DNA of 64,000 nt from Spongilla lacustris (GCA_949361645.1 OX442416.1:15514674-15578673), one strand, 5' to 3'; positions 12,101-24,753 are shown, counted from the first letter of the stretch. Numbers and translations: made by a program. The notes: generated by a model not told the origin, from the letters alone.

Positions 12101-13162
12101 ATGACAGGGAATTTGACATGTGATATAAGGTTGTGTAACTCATTGCGTGACTTATGCAAGTTTCGACCAAGTCTCGACATGAACGCTAGCAATGCGACCA
12201 ACTGCTCTTTGCCATGGCCTACAGTGCTAAAGGAGAAGACGGTCGTAGCCATCTACTCGACCTTCGCAGCTGTAGCAATTATCGCATACTTCTCGGCCAT
12301 TATAATGATAGTCAAGACCCGTGCGTACCGGCTCTTTACTCATCGCCTGACGCTATACCTTGCATTTGGTGGCATATTGCTTTCGCTGGGTAACATACTT
12401 CAGATAGTGCCCGTGGATCTGAATAAAGACGACCAATCCCTTGTGAGTGTGAGGGCGGGGTTGGAGGGCTTGTGCATATTTGCCGGCTTCTTTCGTCAGT
12501 ACACTTTATTCCTCCAAACGCTCACCGTCGTGTGGATCTGTCTCTACATATTCGGGCTCGTAGTGCGCGAAAGGCAGCTCAGCCAGCTGAAGCACGAGCT
12601 TGTAGGAGTGACCACGATCGTCCTCGCACCGCTAATGTTCACTTGGGAACCGTTCATCACGAACTCGTACGGTCTGCGAGAGACGCGGTGTTGGATAGCC
12701 ATCGACGACTGTAATAACGCCTACAATATCGCCTTTGCGTACCAGTTGGCCATCAACATGTTACCTAGCCTTTTCCTGACAATACTCAGCTTGAGCCTAA
12801 TTGGTATGGCTGTATTTGTTGTGACCAAAAAAACTATCGGAAAGAATTTGGAACGTCACCACCGATTGGCAATAAAGGAGATTCTTCCGCTGACCTTGTA
12901 CCCTTTTTTGTATCTAATGATCGTTGTGGGAAGAATTGTAGCTGTCCTCAGTGGCAAGTTTATTTATTATGTGGCTGATGCGTCCATTGCATTGGAACAA
13001 TTGAGTTCCTTTGCCGTCCCCTTATCCCTTCTGATACGAGTCAGTATACGACAAAGGCTATTCCAGGGTCATCCGAACAAGTTGAGAGAAATGGAGCCAC
13101 AAACGACAACTATGGTACCAGCTGATCGGGAAAAAACAGGTGAAGAAAAATTCCAGGAGTAG
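12101..13162 (+). CDS. Seven-transmembrane receptor, copy 2 (intact, intronless)
   Basis: This 353-residue paralogue of copy 1 keeps all seven hydrophobic segments, the extracellular TRCWIAIDDC cysteines and the start MTGNLTCD. Compared with copy 1 the N-terminal region is slightly shorter after TCD, and the tail ends EEKFQE instead of GEET. The third membrane segment and second loop are almost invariant, which suggests recent duplication or gene conversion. The 3' flank matches that of copy 5, so copies 2 and 5 form one pair, while copies 1, 3 and 4 share another tail type. Role: membrane receptor of unknown ligand. Confidence 0.85.
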   Translation: MTGNLTCDIRLCNSLRDLCKFRPSLDMNASNATNCSLPWPTVLKEKTVVAIYSTFAAVAIIAYFSAIIMIVKTRAYRLFTHRLTLYLAFGGILLSLGNILQIVPVDLNKDDQSLVSVRAGLEGLCIFAGFFRQYTLFLQTLTVVWICLYIFGLVVRERQLSQLKHELVGVTTIVLAPLMFTWEPFITNSYGLRETRCWIAIDDCNNAYNIAFAYQLAINMLPSLFLTILSLSLIGMAVFVVTKKTIGKNLERHHRLAIKEILPLTLYPFLYLMIVVGRIVAVLSGKFIYYVADASIALEQLSSFAVPLSLLIRVSIRQRLFQGHPNKLREMEPQTTTMVPADREKTGEEKFQE

Positions 13163-13865
13163 TGGGATACATGTACAGGCTTAAAGGCTAAAATGAAATG
13201 TAGGCGTTGATGATAATAATTATAACTGCAATTATTTTATTTTATTTTATTTTTACTGAGACTCACTAGCTGTTACTTGTTTGAAAATCGGGAGAGACTT
13301 TAGCTAGCTGTTTTGAAACGCGTGTTTGTCAATATAATGTTCGATGCGCATTATGTATAGAATTAATGTTTTATTATTGTAACGTATAATGTTTTGTGAA
13401 TATCTCAACAAAAATAAAAATAATAAATAATACTGAACGTTCATGCAATGTACCAAAAGTCAAAAGACTGCGATGCGACATTATAATTACATAATAAATT
13501 ATATGCAGAGATAATTTATGGAGGATTGCATGGAGCCGGCGGGATTGGAAACAGGGCCAATTAACAATGCGCGCAACGAATATCGTTGCAAACAGCACTT
13601 AATTGGCAGACACACCCCCCAAGTGTACTGGGTTTATCTTAAGAGCAGCACGAGCTCCGGGCCATATACATGTGCACTTAAAACTGAACAGATCACACTT
13701 GAGAACGAAATTCTGTCACACAACAATTGGGATGTAAAATGAACAAAAAATATGTGATAGCTAATCCAATATGCATGCGGCATGACCATCATAATATTAA
13801 TATGACACCGTCAGTGGCCAGTAGCGGATCTAGCATTGGTAGCCCATTCAAATTAAATGCCGCCT
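13163..13865. repeat. 3' flank of receptor copy 2, shared with copy 5
   Basis: GGATACATGTACAGGCTTAA just after the stop codon and the stretch AACGTTCATGCA...GGAGGATTGCATGGAGCC...GGCCAATTAAC recur downstream of copy 5 (45596-45790 and 46540-46735). No gene of its own is apparent. Confidence 0.7.
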
Positions 13866-13900
13866 CCCCCCCCCCCCCGGCCCCCCCCCCCCCCCCACAC
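13866..13900. repeat. Poly-C tract next to hAT-like terminal word
   Basis: Two runs of C separated by GG are followed by a CA repeat. The word CAGTAGCGGATCTAGCA about 45 bases upstream resembles hAT-type termini, but no right end was found. Confidence 0.5.
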
Positions 13901-14651
13901 ACACACATGCACACATGCTATCTACATCACTGAGACGTGCGTGTACGAAATGCACGCATAACCATATATCTAGCTATAGAATTGGTAGTAATTCGTAAGC
14001 ATACACAACACACAAAATTGTGATGTCAGTTTTCTGCCAGACCACATTAGTCAGTAACATGGACGTTCGACTAAACTCCTTACTTCAATCTCACTATGCA
14101 GATCTCTATATAAAACTGCACTGAACCGCATGTCCCTAATTAGGGTGTTTCACAATAAAGAAAAATTAACCACAAGCAGTTAATTAACTTAAAATTGTAG
14201 GTGAATGTTCTATTAACGCGAGCTTAAATGTTGATGTAGACAAACTAAATATTAAATTCACTAAAATAAAATACAAAACATTAAATTAAAACCTAATTAA
14301 AAAATAAGGGCATCCCAAAAGCTCCAATGAATGTTAAAAATATCAACTTGGCCGAATTGAATAATAAATCCAAACCACTAAATCGAGATACAATGGGTCC
14401 GTTACACGGACCCAACAGTTGTTTAATTATCATTTTTCATTATGGATTAATTCTTTTCTCTTTGGAATGGAACCGACTCAACCGACTCTTTGACATGGAA
14501 CCCTCCCCCTCTATAACGGCCGTTATTCTGGGAACGAGTGTTCGAATGAATATTGCTTTATAAATTATATAGTGACTGTCGAGTCAAAATCGTACCCGCT
14601 AAAGTCGGAGCTACCTGATGAAAGTCCACAGAAACGCCCGCTCTCTCTCTC
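13901..14651. other. No gene recognised
   Basis: AT-rich sequence with one small hairpin, GGGTCCG...CGGACCC, at about 14396-14412. The run ends in (CT)n at the assembly gap. Confidence 0.45.
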
Positions 14652-14851
14652 NNNNNNNNNNNNNNNNNNNNNNNNNNNNNNNNNNNNNNNNNNNNNNNNN
14701 NNNNNNNNNNNNNNNNNNNNNNNNNNNNNNNNNNNNNNNNNNNNNNNNNNNNNNNNNNNNNNNNNNNNNNNNNNNNNNNNNNNNNNNNNNNNNNNNNNNN
14801 NNNNNNNNNNNNNNNNNNNNNNNNNNNNNNNNNNNNNNNNNNNNNNNNNNN
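14652..14851. other. Assembly gap (200 N)
   Basis: Exactly 200 N follow a CTCTCTCT run, so the gap probably replaces a CT microsatellite of unknown length. Confidence 0.98.
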
Positions 14852-14869
14852 CGAGGCGGTGGTTATATC

Positions 14870-16150
14870 ATTGGCGCGAATCAAGCCATCCTAGCGCAAG
14901 AATAAGGTCAGACTCTATATAGGCACTTAATTTTCAATTATATGCAATTCACTGAATTCAGCTACTGATCCTGAGCTATTGCGTCCTGAATTGACATTGA
15001 AACTTCTGGTCTACTTGCTGCAGTAATGTAATGCACGGCTAGCTTACATGTATTACTAAGTATGCGCCTAGTATAGTTGTGCCACGCCCAACTAGTGTGC
15101 GCCTTATTACGTACAAATGAAGAACATGCAGCATGGCATGATATTGTTATACAGCAGGGCATATAAATGAAAACGCACATGCAACATTATTATTACATCT
15201 ATATATACTAACATGACAAAAATATGACTACTCAGCACATCTAAATTTACAATGCACTCCTGTCTACTCAATAATCAATATTAGCTCGTTTCCTTTTTCT
15301 TTTTTTTTCCTTTCACATGTATCTGCGGAGTTTACAAACCGTTTCTCAGAGTACCTACTCAATAACGGTTTACATGAATGATTGAATAGAGAGACAGGTA
15401 TATAATTTCATCGCTTGCATAGCCTCTTCAAATGGGCCGGATCGATGTTTTAATTCCATAAACAGCCACATGTACAATAATTACTAATATAGCACATATA
15501 GTGGCGTCGGAGTATGTTATGATCAAAGGTGTACATGTATACACATGTTGCATAATGCAAAATTAAGCTTCATGTGCCCTTTGTTCACCGAACAATCGTC
15601 GAACAAAAAAACTGAGCATGTAGCGTCATGCAGCAACCAGTGTACATGTGTATGGCTGAATCATTAATTGTTCAGCTAGTAATTGAATTATGCGTCTGCA
15701 CAGTATTCCTCTTCACAGGAACGCTTCAATTAAGGAATGAAAATCACACAAATAGCTTCAGAATTGGTCGGCATACTCGCTTTCGTAGTCAATTAATATC
15801 GACTGTGATTATGTCATAATAAAATTAGCCGATTGTCTTCATGTAATCATGATCACTACGTATATGCATCATTTGGTTCAGTTACAAATTTTTAATTTTA
15901 AGTCTTCTATACATGTCATTGTCTTGAAAGCCAAATGCAATGATGTGCCGCGGACAGTCATAACCGTCAAAACATAAACTATAGACTGCCGGGCGTGATT
16001 GAGTTGAAACCATGTACTTAATCAGTTAACCGTCAGCATATATACTGAGGTTTTAAAAACCAAACATTTTGGCGGATGGCCAGACTCGGTCAGCCACAAA
16101 GAGAATTGCATGCAACTACCTTTTATATTTCTGAATCGTCACAATGCTTA
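14870..16150 (+). repeat. Segmental repeat unit, copy A (three copies in the window)
   Basis: Blocks such as CGCAAGAATAAGGTC, GCAATTCACTGAATTCAGCT, GTGCCACGCCCAACTAGT and TTGTTCACCGAACAATCG recur in order at 59986-60000 plus 61487-62130. A subset (ATTGTTCACCTAACAATTAA, TGTCTTGAAAGCCA) recurs at 50360-50770. Copy A lacks the two insertions that split the 60 kb copy, so it serves as the empty site. No coding sequence is recognised. Confidence 0.7.
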
Positions 16151-17330
16151 TGCATATGCCGCCACTGGCCCGCCAGTTAAGCACTAGCCGTAGCGGGCGG
16201 GGCTAGCTTAGTTTAATATAATCACTAATTCACTGTATAACGGGCCGCGGGGACAGTGCTCCACATCATGCACCCATGCGTGGCGTCCAGTGTACGTTGG
16301 AGGAGAAGCTCCTCATACCTGTTTTGGGGAAAGAGGGTTTCATTATGGGAGTGGCAGGGGAGGCCATTTGTCCTCACTTTGTATTTTTATGCATCAAAGA
16401 AATTAATCAACTAGAGGAATGAATATTCCTGCCTCCTCTATATAGACTCTAAAAACTTTTAAAACCGAACGTGACGTTTTTACACTCCTCTGCTGATGAC
16501 ATCTGCATGTGCCAAGGGACTCAGGTTTCCCTCTTAATGGAGGGTCTGGGAGCTTCCCTTATCTGAAGGTTTGATTCCTTCAGTTGAAAAAGTTCCTTCT
16601 AATACATGTACATGCATATGTATAAAGGCTCCTGTTATGACAAGTACACGTACGCGTTGTATTGCATGTACATGTATGTGTGTCTATGCTGTGATTTAAT
16701 TTGATTTGCAATTATATATTTGTAGTAATAGTATGGAGTTCCATCGTGTTATAGAATGAAGGAGCATGCATGTAGCCGCATGCAGTTAAGTAAATGGACA
16801 CTACAGACATCCCAAATTACATCATTTCTACCCACTAATGCCCATCACAAATGAAATACTGACAACTCAATACATGTGGCCCGGGTACATCCCATGCAAT
16901 GGTGTCCACTTCAGAGGGACATACAAAAGGGGAATTGCACTATACAGTATACTGGAAATAAGAGATGCCACACCCCCACACCCCCACCCCCCCCAAGGCC
17001 CCAGTACTAATTAAGTTCAGCGGTCAACTTTATATGTACGTAGCCATGGTTACTTACATTAACATAGAAACATAGCCCCAGAATGTATCCAAATAACTGA
17101 CCTTTCTATAATGCCACTACCCCCTAACAGCCATTTACGAACGCACTATCATGTTATCTGATAAAACCAGGCTTCCAACAATACAGTTCTTGTGGGTGGG
17201 GTGTTGTATAGTATTATTCGACATCTGTGCTTGTAGCTTTACAAGTCAGTACAGCTAGTTATGAAGGTGCAAGGATGCATGTCTTATGTTGAAAAACTTG
17301 CTAAGGCAGTCATGCATGTCACAATCCCAA
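16151..17330. other. No gene recognised
   Basis: Mixed intergenic sequence. A short C-rich run lies at 16973-16994. Nothing else can be supported. Confidence 0.4.
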
Positions 17331-17334
17331 GCAG

Positions 17335-18245
17335 CATATGCTTCCCTAGCAAAGTTTGAATGGACCTTTGTTCAAAGAGTTATTCCTGATTGTTTTTCGT
17401 GAGCCTTCACTCCACTGCGTGATACAATACATAACACCTTTTGGTCTTTGCTATTTCACATTCTAAATGCCTGCTTTTCTCTCTCCCTGTTCGCTATATG
17501 GGGGACTTGGCATTCATGATCCTGTCATGACAGCTCACAGAAAATTACATCTTCAAGAACAGGCACAAACGGCATGATTTTTGAAGCAATACGAGGCAGA
17601 GGAGAATTTTGCGATCTGGCACACTGGGATCAGATGTCAAAATCACGTTTAGATACATGTAGCTCTTGACCGCCTAGGCAACCATGCTTCTACCTGTAAA
17701 CGGGGTGGTGATGTCGTAACCCGCCACAACCATCTGCGAATTGTTCTTGTAGAATTCTTCCTTCGCGCCCATCTAGGTGTGAGAGTTGAGTCGGGCAGTG
17801 GCCTTACACCAGACCTAAGCCATACCCGGCCAGCAGATGTACTTGTCCTCAATTGGGAGAGAGGGAAACACGCTGCCCTAGACATCACTGTGACCTCTCC
17901 CTTAATCCCTTCCATCCTAACAACAGCAAGCTTGTCTGAAGGGGCTGCAGCAGAGGAGGCAGAGGCCAGGAAGCACAGAGCGAACGACCCCAAGTGTTCA
18001 GAGCTGGGTTGAGTGTGTATCCCTCTTAGCTTGCGGTGGAGACATATGGAAACTGGGGAAGGGAAGCCCAAACTACCTTCTCCCGCTTGGCCTCTCACCT
18101 GGCCATCACCACTTCTCCTACAAAGGTAAGGTACTGACTCACGGAAATGTACAGCAGGCTGAACTCCACCCTGGTCGAGGCGGTGGCCAGGGCCTTACTG
18201 GCAAGGTGTGCACCCTCCCTTGGCCTCATGGACATCTTTTGAACA
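17335..18245 (+). pseudogene. Retroelement 3' end with PD-(D/E)XK-like domain, degenerate
   Basis: The plus strand carries remnants of a reverse transcriptase tail (ASLAKFEWTFVQRVIPDC, then FTPLRDTIHNTFW) and, after stops and frame changes, a Cys/His patch (NHASTCKRGGDVVTRHNHLR) and TRPADVLVLNWERGKHAALD with ITVTSPL. The D...GKxAALDITV layout resembles a PD-(D/E)XK nuclease core. A related C-terminus (YSRLNSTLVEAVARALLARC-like) follows at about 18140-18215. The same family is seen at 47154-47737. Stops show that it is dead. Confidence 0.6.
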
Positions 18246-18720
18246 TTCCTATGTATTTTTTATATGCACTGTAATACAACTTATGTATATGTAAATATCT
18301 CATAATACAACTGCATGATCTCTTATTCTGGGGGCCCACAAAAATCTGAATCTACACTGGTGTAAGAATGATGAGCTGCAGAATACATTAATTAGGTGTG
18401 AAAAAGTTGATTTTCCATACATTTCTATGGAAAGTGCTGTTTTCACAAAAACTACAACAATTTTCGATGCTATAAATCAAGATCGTACGTATCTGAGCAA
18501 TACCGATCGCCACAAAAGTTGTACCCTTTTACGTTATTAATTAACTATCATGTTTATAAACAGCTGTTCATTTTCTACTGCAGTATACTCCAATGTACAA
18601 ACCGCACTGAACAATTGTCAATTCCCTTTGACCGCCCACGCATTTCTGGATATGTGAAGCATCACAATCATAAAAAAATACAACAAAAGTTATTCAAATT
18701 ACTCTTCGTCTTCACCTTCA
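18246..18720. other. No gene recognised
   Basis: AT-rich spacer without a supported coding frame. Confidence 0.4.
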
Positions 18721-18724
18721 TCAG

Positions 18725-19060
18725 TTGTCCCCAACACGAAAGCTGCATTGCCCCGTTGGGCGGCAACTGATAACACTATAGAAGTTGGCCACACTTCCAA
18801 GGGACTATATTTGTACGTTATTACATGTACATGTAATAACATATTGTCTGTTATGTAATCGTGGCGTCGGCGCTGCCGATCGAGCTATTTGTGACTAACA
18901 AATCATATTCACAATACCATCGGGAATTTGTTATATATATGGGCGAGGTCAATTTTAAATACACCCAATTGCAGGGACTACTATTATATTAAAACCATTG
19001 GTGCGACCTCAATTTAATCAATTTGCTGCGTGGGCGAAAATGAGGCAGCAACACGTCGTC
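18725..19060 (+). repeat. Segmental duplicate of 38050-38670
   Basis: TCCCCAACACGAAAGCTGCA, CACTTCCAAGGGACTATATT, the palindrome TTATTACATGTACATGTAAT, GTAATCGTGGCGTCGGC and AATACCATCGGGAATTTGTT occur in the same order at 38 kb. The 38 kb copy is interrupted by a retroelement fragment; this one is not. It ends with the dispersed GGGACTACTATT block. Confidence 0.8.
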
Positions 19061-19254
19061 CTTCGGCCCAATATATAACTATGATACATCAACATGTATT
19101 ATTGTAATAATTATAATATTATATAAATTTAAATTGTATATTGTATATACATCTTTCACTCTTTATTAAAGTTAATAAATTTAAATTCATGTACTCCAAT
19201 AAAAATTTCACTTAACTTGATTGGACCGGGAATAAAGTATCACTATGTAAGTAT

Positions 19255-19515
19255 ACAACGTATTAAATACACAACACGCCCTTGTACGTCACAGAGGCAC
19301 CGCCCTTCACCATTCCTCTTCATTGATGTGGGGAAGAACAGTGGAATGAAAGACACACGTTTGTCATGAGATCTCTGCTTTTGGCGCTCCGGTATACGGA
19401 TGGTAACTGCCAGGATTTGGAAACGCGCATTCGTAAAAACAAAATAAAATGCCCATGCACTAATGCCCACTATACTGACGTAAATTTACGATTTACGTTC
19501 GATCATTAAAGCTTC
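19255..19515 (+). promoter_or_regulatory. Orphan copy of the receptor 5' flank
   Basis: Blocks CAGAGGCACCGCCCTT, ATTGATGTGGGGAAGAAC, GATCTCTGCTTTTGGCGCTC, GTATACGGATGGTAACTGCC, AAACGCGCATTCGT and TTACGATTTACGTTCG match, in order, the region upstream of receptor copy 1 read on its own strand. No receptor sequence follows; the similarity stops at about the AAAGCTTCCAAGCTCC block. It is either the remains of a deleted receptor copy or a duplicated regulatory segment. Confidence 0.75.
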
Positions 19516-19837
19516 CAAGCTCCATGCATGGGACATCCGCTGACGTCGCCACTGCCGTGAATATATCGATCATTATCTACATTCTCGTATGTAGGATTAA
19601 ATGTGTACATTGCGGTGCATGTGTAGTTTACTGTAACACATGCAAGTTCAATTCTGCCAGATTAAAGTGATGCAAGGTAGGTACATGTAGTTAGCATTTT
19701 GTGTACGTTTAGATGTTGTATCTGTTCATGATTTATGCATCAGTAAGTCCTGCTGTAACTTTGTTAATTGTAATATTGCTAATAATATATCTGTTCATGA
19801 TTTATACATCAGTCCTACTGTAACTGTATTTGTAATA

Positions 19838-19960
19838 TACCAGCTCCAACAGGGCTAAGGCTGTGGTCCTAGCTGAGCTATATGGCAGGCTGAACCTCTG
19901 CTTAGTTAGAGCCAACGCTGTAGCCATCCTCTCCAGATGTTTTGTACCAGACCAGTAGTA
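19838..19960 (+). pseudogene. Short retroelement C-terminal remnant
   Basis: Reading NRAKAVVLAELYGRLNLCLV then RANAVAILSRCFVPDQ and a stop, this matches the end of the PD-(D/E)XK-type retroelement seen at 47640-47720 (MYGRLSLTLVRENAKAILARC). Only the last 35-40 residues remain. Confidence 0.55.
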
Positions 19961-20920
19961 ATAATAGGGTGTATTTATGCATTGTGAATATCTATCATCA
20001 CTATATGTATTTTTTGGTTGTCAATATTGTTAATAATATTATTTTAGTACATGAATAAGACTTTATAATTATTAATGTTTTATAAAACCGGTACATGCAT
20101 GAATAACCTAGTACTGCAAGTTTAACGAAGGCTAAATCTGCTTTTATATTAATCGTTATATCATATGCATGGTATCATACATATTACTTGACTCATGCTC
20201 ACATATATACTTTCGACATTAAAAAAAAATTAATGTATGATACCATAATTGTTATTCTCTTTTGCTCAGTTTTGCTGATATATCACACCAGCATAGAACA
20301 TCAGGATAGAAAAATATAAATTGATTGCCGGAATCCTTCATGTGGTATAATCACCTCAGTTTACAATGTCAAATCCTTTTCAGCTCGTTTTATGGAATTG
20401 AATAGATTATTCCTCTCATGCATTTCAACAGTCCCTGTGGAAATATAATATACAAATCCATGTGCTAAAAAAAGTAATCATTACATTGTATAACGGTATA
20501 TAGTGTTAAATGTACTATGCATCCATCATTACATTTTACTTTTGTGACCAACACTAGTTGTGTGTACACACACATACGTGGTCAGCTATAAAGATGGAGG
20601 GCCGGAGCAGAAAAGGGGGGTGGGGGAAGGGGGTGTAGGGGCACACACAGTTTTTGTTCATAATATTATAAAGTGGTAAGAAGATACCCATTTGCTTCTA
20701 TGCATTTTATCCTCTGATTGCAACTGGTGTGTCAGAAAAAAGTAAATGGTTTTGAGTTAAAGTCTCATTCCAGATCAGAATAGAAACCATTCCTGATGAA
20801 TGTGCTTATATACATACAGATATTTTCCATTTATGGTTTGTTTACATATCTACATGTAGACAGCTGCTTGCATTGTAAGGTCTGACCTCAAGCTAACTGA
20901 AAGCATGAAATGATTAGACG
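19961..20920. other. No gene recognised
   Basis: AT-rich spacer with a duplicated string, TATCTGTTCATGATTTATRCATCAGT-like, just upstream at 19728-19812. Bases 20155-20245 contain inverted TCATACATATTA/TAATGTATGATACCAT strings. Confidence 0.4.
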
Positions 20921-21283
<363 letters not shown>

Positions 21284-21615
21284 CTGTGTGTGTATATGTG
21301 TGTGTAATTGACATAGGAACAGAAATACACCAATTGCGTATCATAGCAATAAATAGTGTACATAATTCTTACTGGTTGCCAAGTCTACCTTAGAGTCATT
21401 CTTCAAGCTGCTCAGTAGATCCAGGGTATGCATAAAACATTCTGATATCCCCTACGACTGAAATAACATAAAAACACCCCCTCCAAATAAATTAGTATCC
21501 ATATAGACTGCATGTGTGAGTCAGTTTCTGGGTTCAATCCATATATCCCTACCTCCCCCCTCACACAAAGAGGATCACAAGAGACACCTAGGGTTCTGGC
21601 CTGAAAAGGGGCTTT

Positions 21616-24228
21616 GCCCTGTCACGCAAAAATTGATCCGGGTAAAAAGTGATCCGGCCGGATCACTTTTAGTTGCAATAATTGATCCGGCCGGATCACT
21701 TTTGGCTGCAAAAAGTGATCCGCCTCTGCAAAAAGTGATCCGGGTACAAATTCTCGTCGATTCAAGTTTGTTTTGATACTTATATACTAATCTTAGCAAT
21801 ATGCTGATCGAGCGGGCTCCATTTCACCAGTTGTTGTTCACTTCTGTATAGGGACAAATCCATTGCGTATCGATCCTGACGGATAACGGCACGCATGCAT
21901 GCATGAAAAAACATCCCTTTTCTGCCAATACATGAACACAAGACAGCTAGGTCCATGTACATTTATAGTGCATGCGTGGACCGCTAGTCCGCTACTGCCA
22001 AAACTGATCATAAGGTACGCCCGGATAACTTTTTGCAGCCAAAACTGATCCGGGGTAATATATACGTATGAATGTATGCATAAGGTACGCCCGGATCACC
22101 TTTTGCAGCCAAAACTGATCCGGGTACCGTAATATATACGTATGAATGTACGTATAAGGTACGCCCGGATCGCCTTTTGCAGCCAAAACTGATCCGGGTA
22201 ATATATACGTATGAGCGTATGTATAAGGTACGCCCGGATCATCTTTTGCAGCCAAAACTGATCCAGGTAATATACGTATGAATCTATGCATGTAAGGTGC
22301 GCACCTTTAACTGCACTATCCTAATTATACATGCACATGTATAATGAAATATGCATGTATATAAGGTACGCACGGATCACCTTTTGCAGTCAAAACTCAT
22401 CCTGGAAATAAATACGTATATATAAGTACTATGTATTATATATGCCCGGATCATCCCATATATAGTGGATAATTAAATTTAAGCATACTAACTAATGCTA
22501 CCAAAGCATAATATTTTGGTTCATATACACACTTATGTATGAAAATTATTATATTTTTATTTTTCCTCCAGCCTTATATTAATTATTATACACATCTTTT
22601 GTGGTTATTGATCTTTATAACCACAAAAGGCACAGATTACACCTTATAATTATGCATGTATGCCTTTCAGAAGTGTGTGCATATATAATAATAAATACTT
22701 ATTTTAGAATTTGCTGTCAAATAATATCTCAGTCAATAATGGACCTATGGGTGATACATTTATTGAAACCATGCACAACAATTATGCATGAATATCATAG
22801 CTTCTTAACAGTTTTAAAGTGGTTGCTATATAATATTGGTATAATATAAATGGACTCGTTCTGATGTCTGTCATTAGTAACCTTAATAGGTGAATGCTTT
22901 AGCTATTTGTATAGGTTGCTCCTGATAGTGCAAAAACATACATGTATATTGTTGTTCTGAGTAAAGATGCTGCTGCAATTATTTCAAATTCTGTGCATGG
23001 CCCATGTGCCGAGCGATTGCATATTTGTACGTTTCATGTATTGCTCTACTGACTCGTTTCGAGCCAAAAAGCAGGCCAGCTTTGAAGAAGATACATTTAT
23101 GTATCATAAGGAGGCGGAAATCTTGGTGGTCCTGTTGGGATCCTGCAGTGGTTACAGCCAGGGCAATTGACCGAAAAAAAAAAAAAAAACAATTTCCATC
23201 ACCCTTGACCCTTTCTGTTACTGTTGGAGCTTGAGAGACCTTCATAAAGGATGGATCACTATGATGAGAATGTTTGCCAACAACAAATTTGATTACTAAC
23301 GTATATGACATCTCTCCTCTTGCCAATCACTACATACTGGTAAGTAGCTTATATTTTTCATTTCTTCATCTTTCACAATTTCCAAACACGAAGCAGTGGA
23401 GGTTTGATCTAAAAGCTGCATGTTCTCTAAAACGCTGTAGAGTGTTCTTATTGACAGACTTATCAGTAAAGAATTTTCTTGCATCTAGGACCCACTGGCA
23501 ATAGTTATCCAGATTTTTAATGGTGACAAAAGGTAGTAGGCATACTTCATGCGTAGCTTTTGCATATTTTGCATACTACACGGATCAGTTTTGGCTGCAA
23601 AAGATGATCCGGGCGTACCTTATACATACGCTCATACGTATATATTACCCGGATCAGTTTTGGCTGCAAAAGGTGATCCGGGCGTACCTTATACGTACAT
23701 TCATACGTATATATTACGGTACCCGGATCAGTTTTGGCTGCAAAAGGTGATCCGGGCGTACCTTATGCATACATTCATACGTATATATTACCCCGGATCA
23801 GTTTTGGCTGCAAAAAGTTATCCGGGCGTACCTTATGATCAGTTTTGGCAGTAGCGGACTAGCGGTCCACGCATGCACTAAATGTACATGGACCTAGCTG
23901 TCTTGTGTTCATGTATTGGCAGAAAAGGGATGTTTTTTCATGCATGCATGCGTGCCGTTATCCGTCAGGATCGATACGCAATGGATTTGTCCCTATACAG
24001 AAGTGAACAACAACTGGTGAAATGGAGCCCGCTCGATCAGCATATTGCTAAGATTAGTATATAAGTATCAAAACAAACTTGAATCGACGAGAATTTGTAC
24101 CCGGATCACTTTTTGCAGAGGCGGATCACTTTTTGCAGCCAAAAGTGATCCGGCCGGATCAATTATTGCAACTAAAAGTGATCCGGCCGGATCACTTTTT
24201 ACCCGGATCAATTTTTGCGTGACAGCCC
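21616..24228. mobile_element. Ginger1-like DNA transposon E, 645-bp terminal inverted repeats
   Basis: The element runs from 21620 to 24224 (2605 bp). It starts TGTCACGCAAAAATTGATCC and ends in the exact complement, flanked by GCCC on both sides (21616-21619, 24225-24228). The inverted arms cover about 21620-22264 and 23582-24224 and are nearly identical. Each arm begins with GATCCGG palindromes (AAAGTGATCCGGCCGGATCA) and ends inward with four units of CGGATCANCTTTTGCAGCCA spaced by TATATACGTATG. TGT termini with a 4-bp duplication and an internal OTU-type protease fragment fit Ginger1. The duplication is GCCC, whereas Ginger1 normally shows CCGG or CCGT. Near-identical arms point to recent insertion or arm homogenisation. 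Confidence 0.8.
22976..23326 (-). pseudogene. OTU-type cysteine protease fragment within element E
   Basis: The frame includes VKGDGNCFFFFFRSIALAVT and QQDHQDFRLLM. GDGNCFFRSI is the catalytic Asp-Cys block of OTU proteases, here widened by a run of 15-16 T/A that adds Phe residues and may be a sequencing or slippage product. The normal domain is about 120-130 residues with a distal His; the frame stops after HMGHAQNLK without a clear catalytic His block. OTU domains are known as C-terminal additions to Ginger1 transposases, which links this fragment to its host element. The integrase part is missing. Confidence 0.65.
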
Positions 24229-24534
24229 CAGAGCAAGCCCCGACCGACGTGGAATGGCAGCTAACAACGTTCTTCATACACCCTGTCTGGGTTTGTTGTG
24301 CCCACCCATAACCTTTTCCACTCCACCATGCGCATGCCCCCTTGTCGTAGCCAGAACTCACATGTGCCACCTTTTAATATGCCCAGCCAGCCATGGAGAG
24401 GATATCCCATCCAAAATTTTGAAGAGGTGGTGGCATCTTCATGGCAACTAGAATGAGTTTAAAAAGTACAGTAACAACACACTCATATAAATGGTATGCA
24501 TCAATGCACTAGCACTGTTAACTCTGTGTAAAAA

Positions 24535-24660
24535 GGCTTGTTATACACTAGTGTATTACATCAATTAGTGGTGTATAACACTGCGTATTGAGACGTTATA
24601 CACACGTATACGCAATAACGTCTATATACACACAGTTAAACAGTAGTGTATAACAATACC
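24535..24660. repeat. Palindromic array of GTTATACAC/GTGTATAAC words
   Basis: Five or so inverted GTTATACAC/GTGTATAAC words occur in 125 bases, with a central ACGTTATACACACGTATACG and GCAATAACGT. The layout matches the other palindromic-word termini in the window, but no TGTCA end or target duplication was found. Confidence 0.5.
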
Positions 24661-24753
24661 TTTTTCATCATGGTTACATATAACACACACAAGTGCACAC
24701 AATGGACAGGGGGGGATGTGATCAATGGTGAACCTATCCTCCTCCCCCCCCTC

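Noticed and set aside
12472..12714. An 80-codon frame (MHICRLLSSVHFIPPN) repeated in every receptor copy
   Set aside because: It is an alternative frame inside the receptor coding sequence, conserved only because the DNA is conserved.
14558..14922. Three frames of about 100 codons across 14652-14851
   Set aside because: Most of their length is the N gap.
21620..22290. CRISPR-like regularly spaced repeats of CGGATCANCTTTTGCAGCCA
   Set aside because: The spacers are also repeated, the array is mirrored at the other end of a transposon with a target duplication, and the DNA is eukaryotic.
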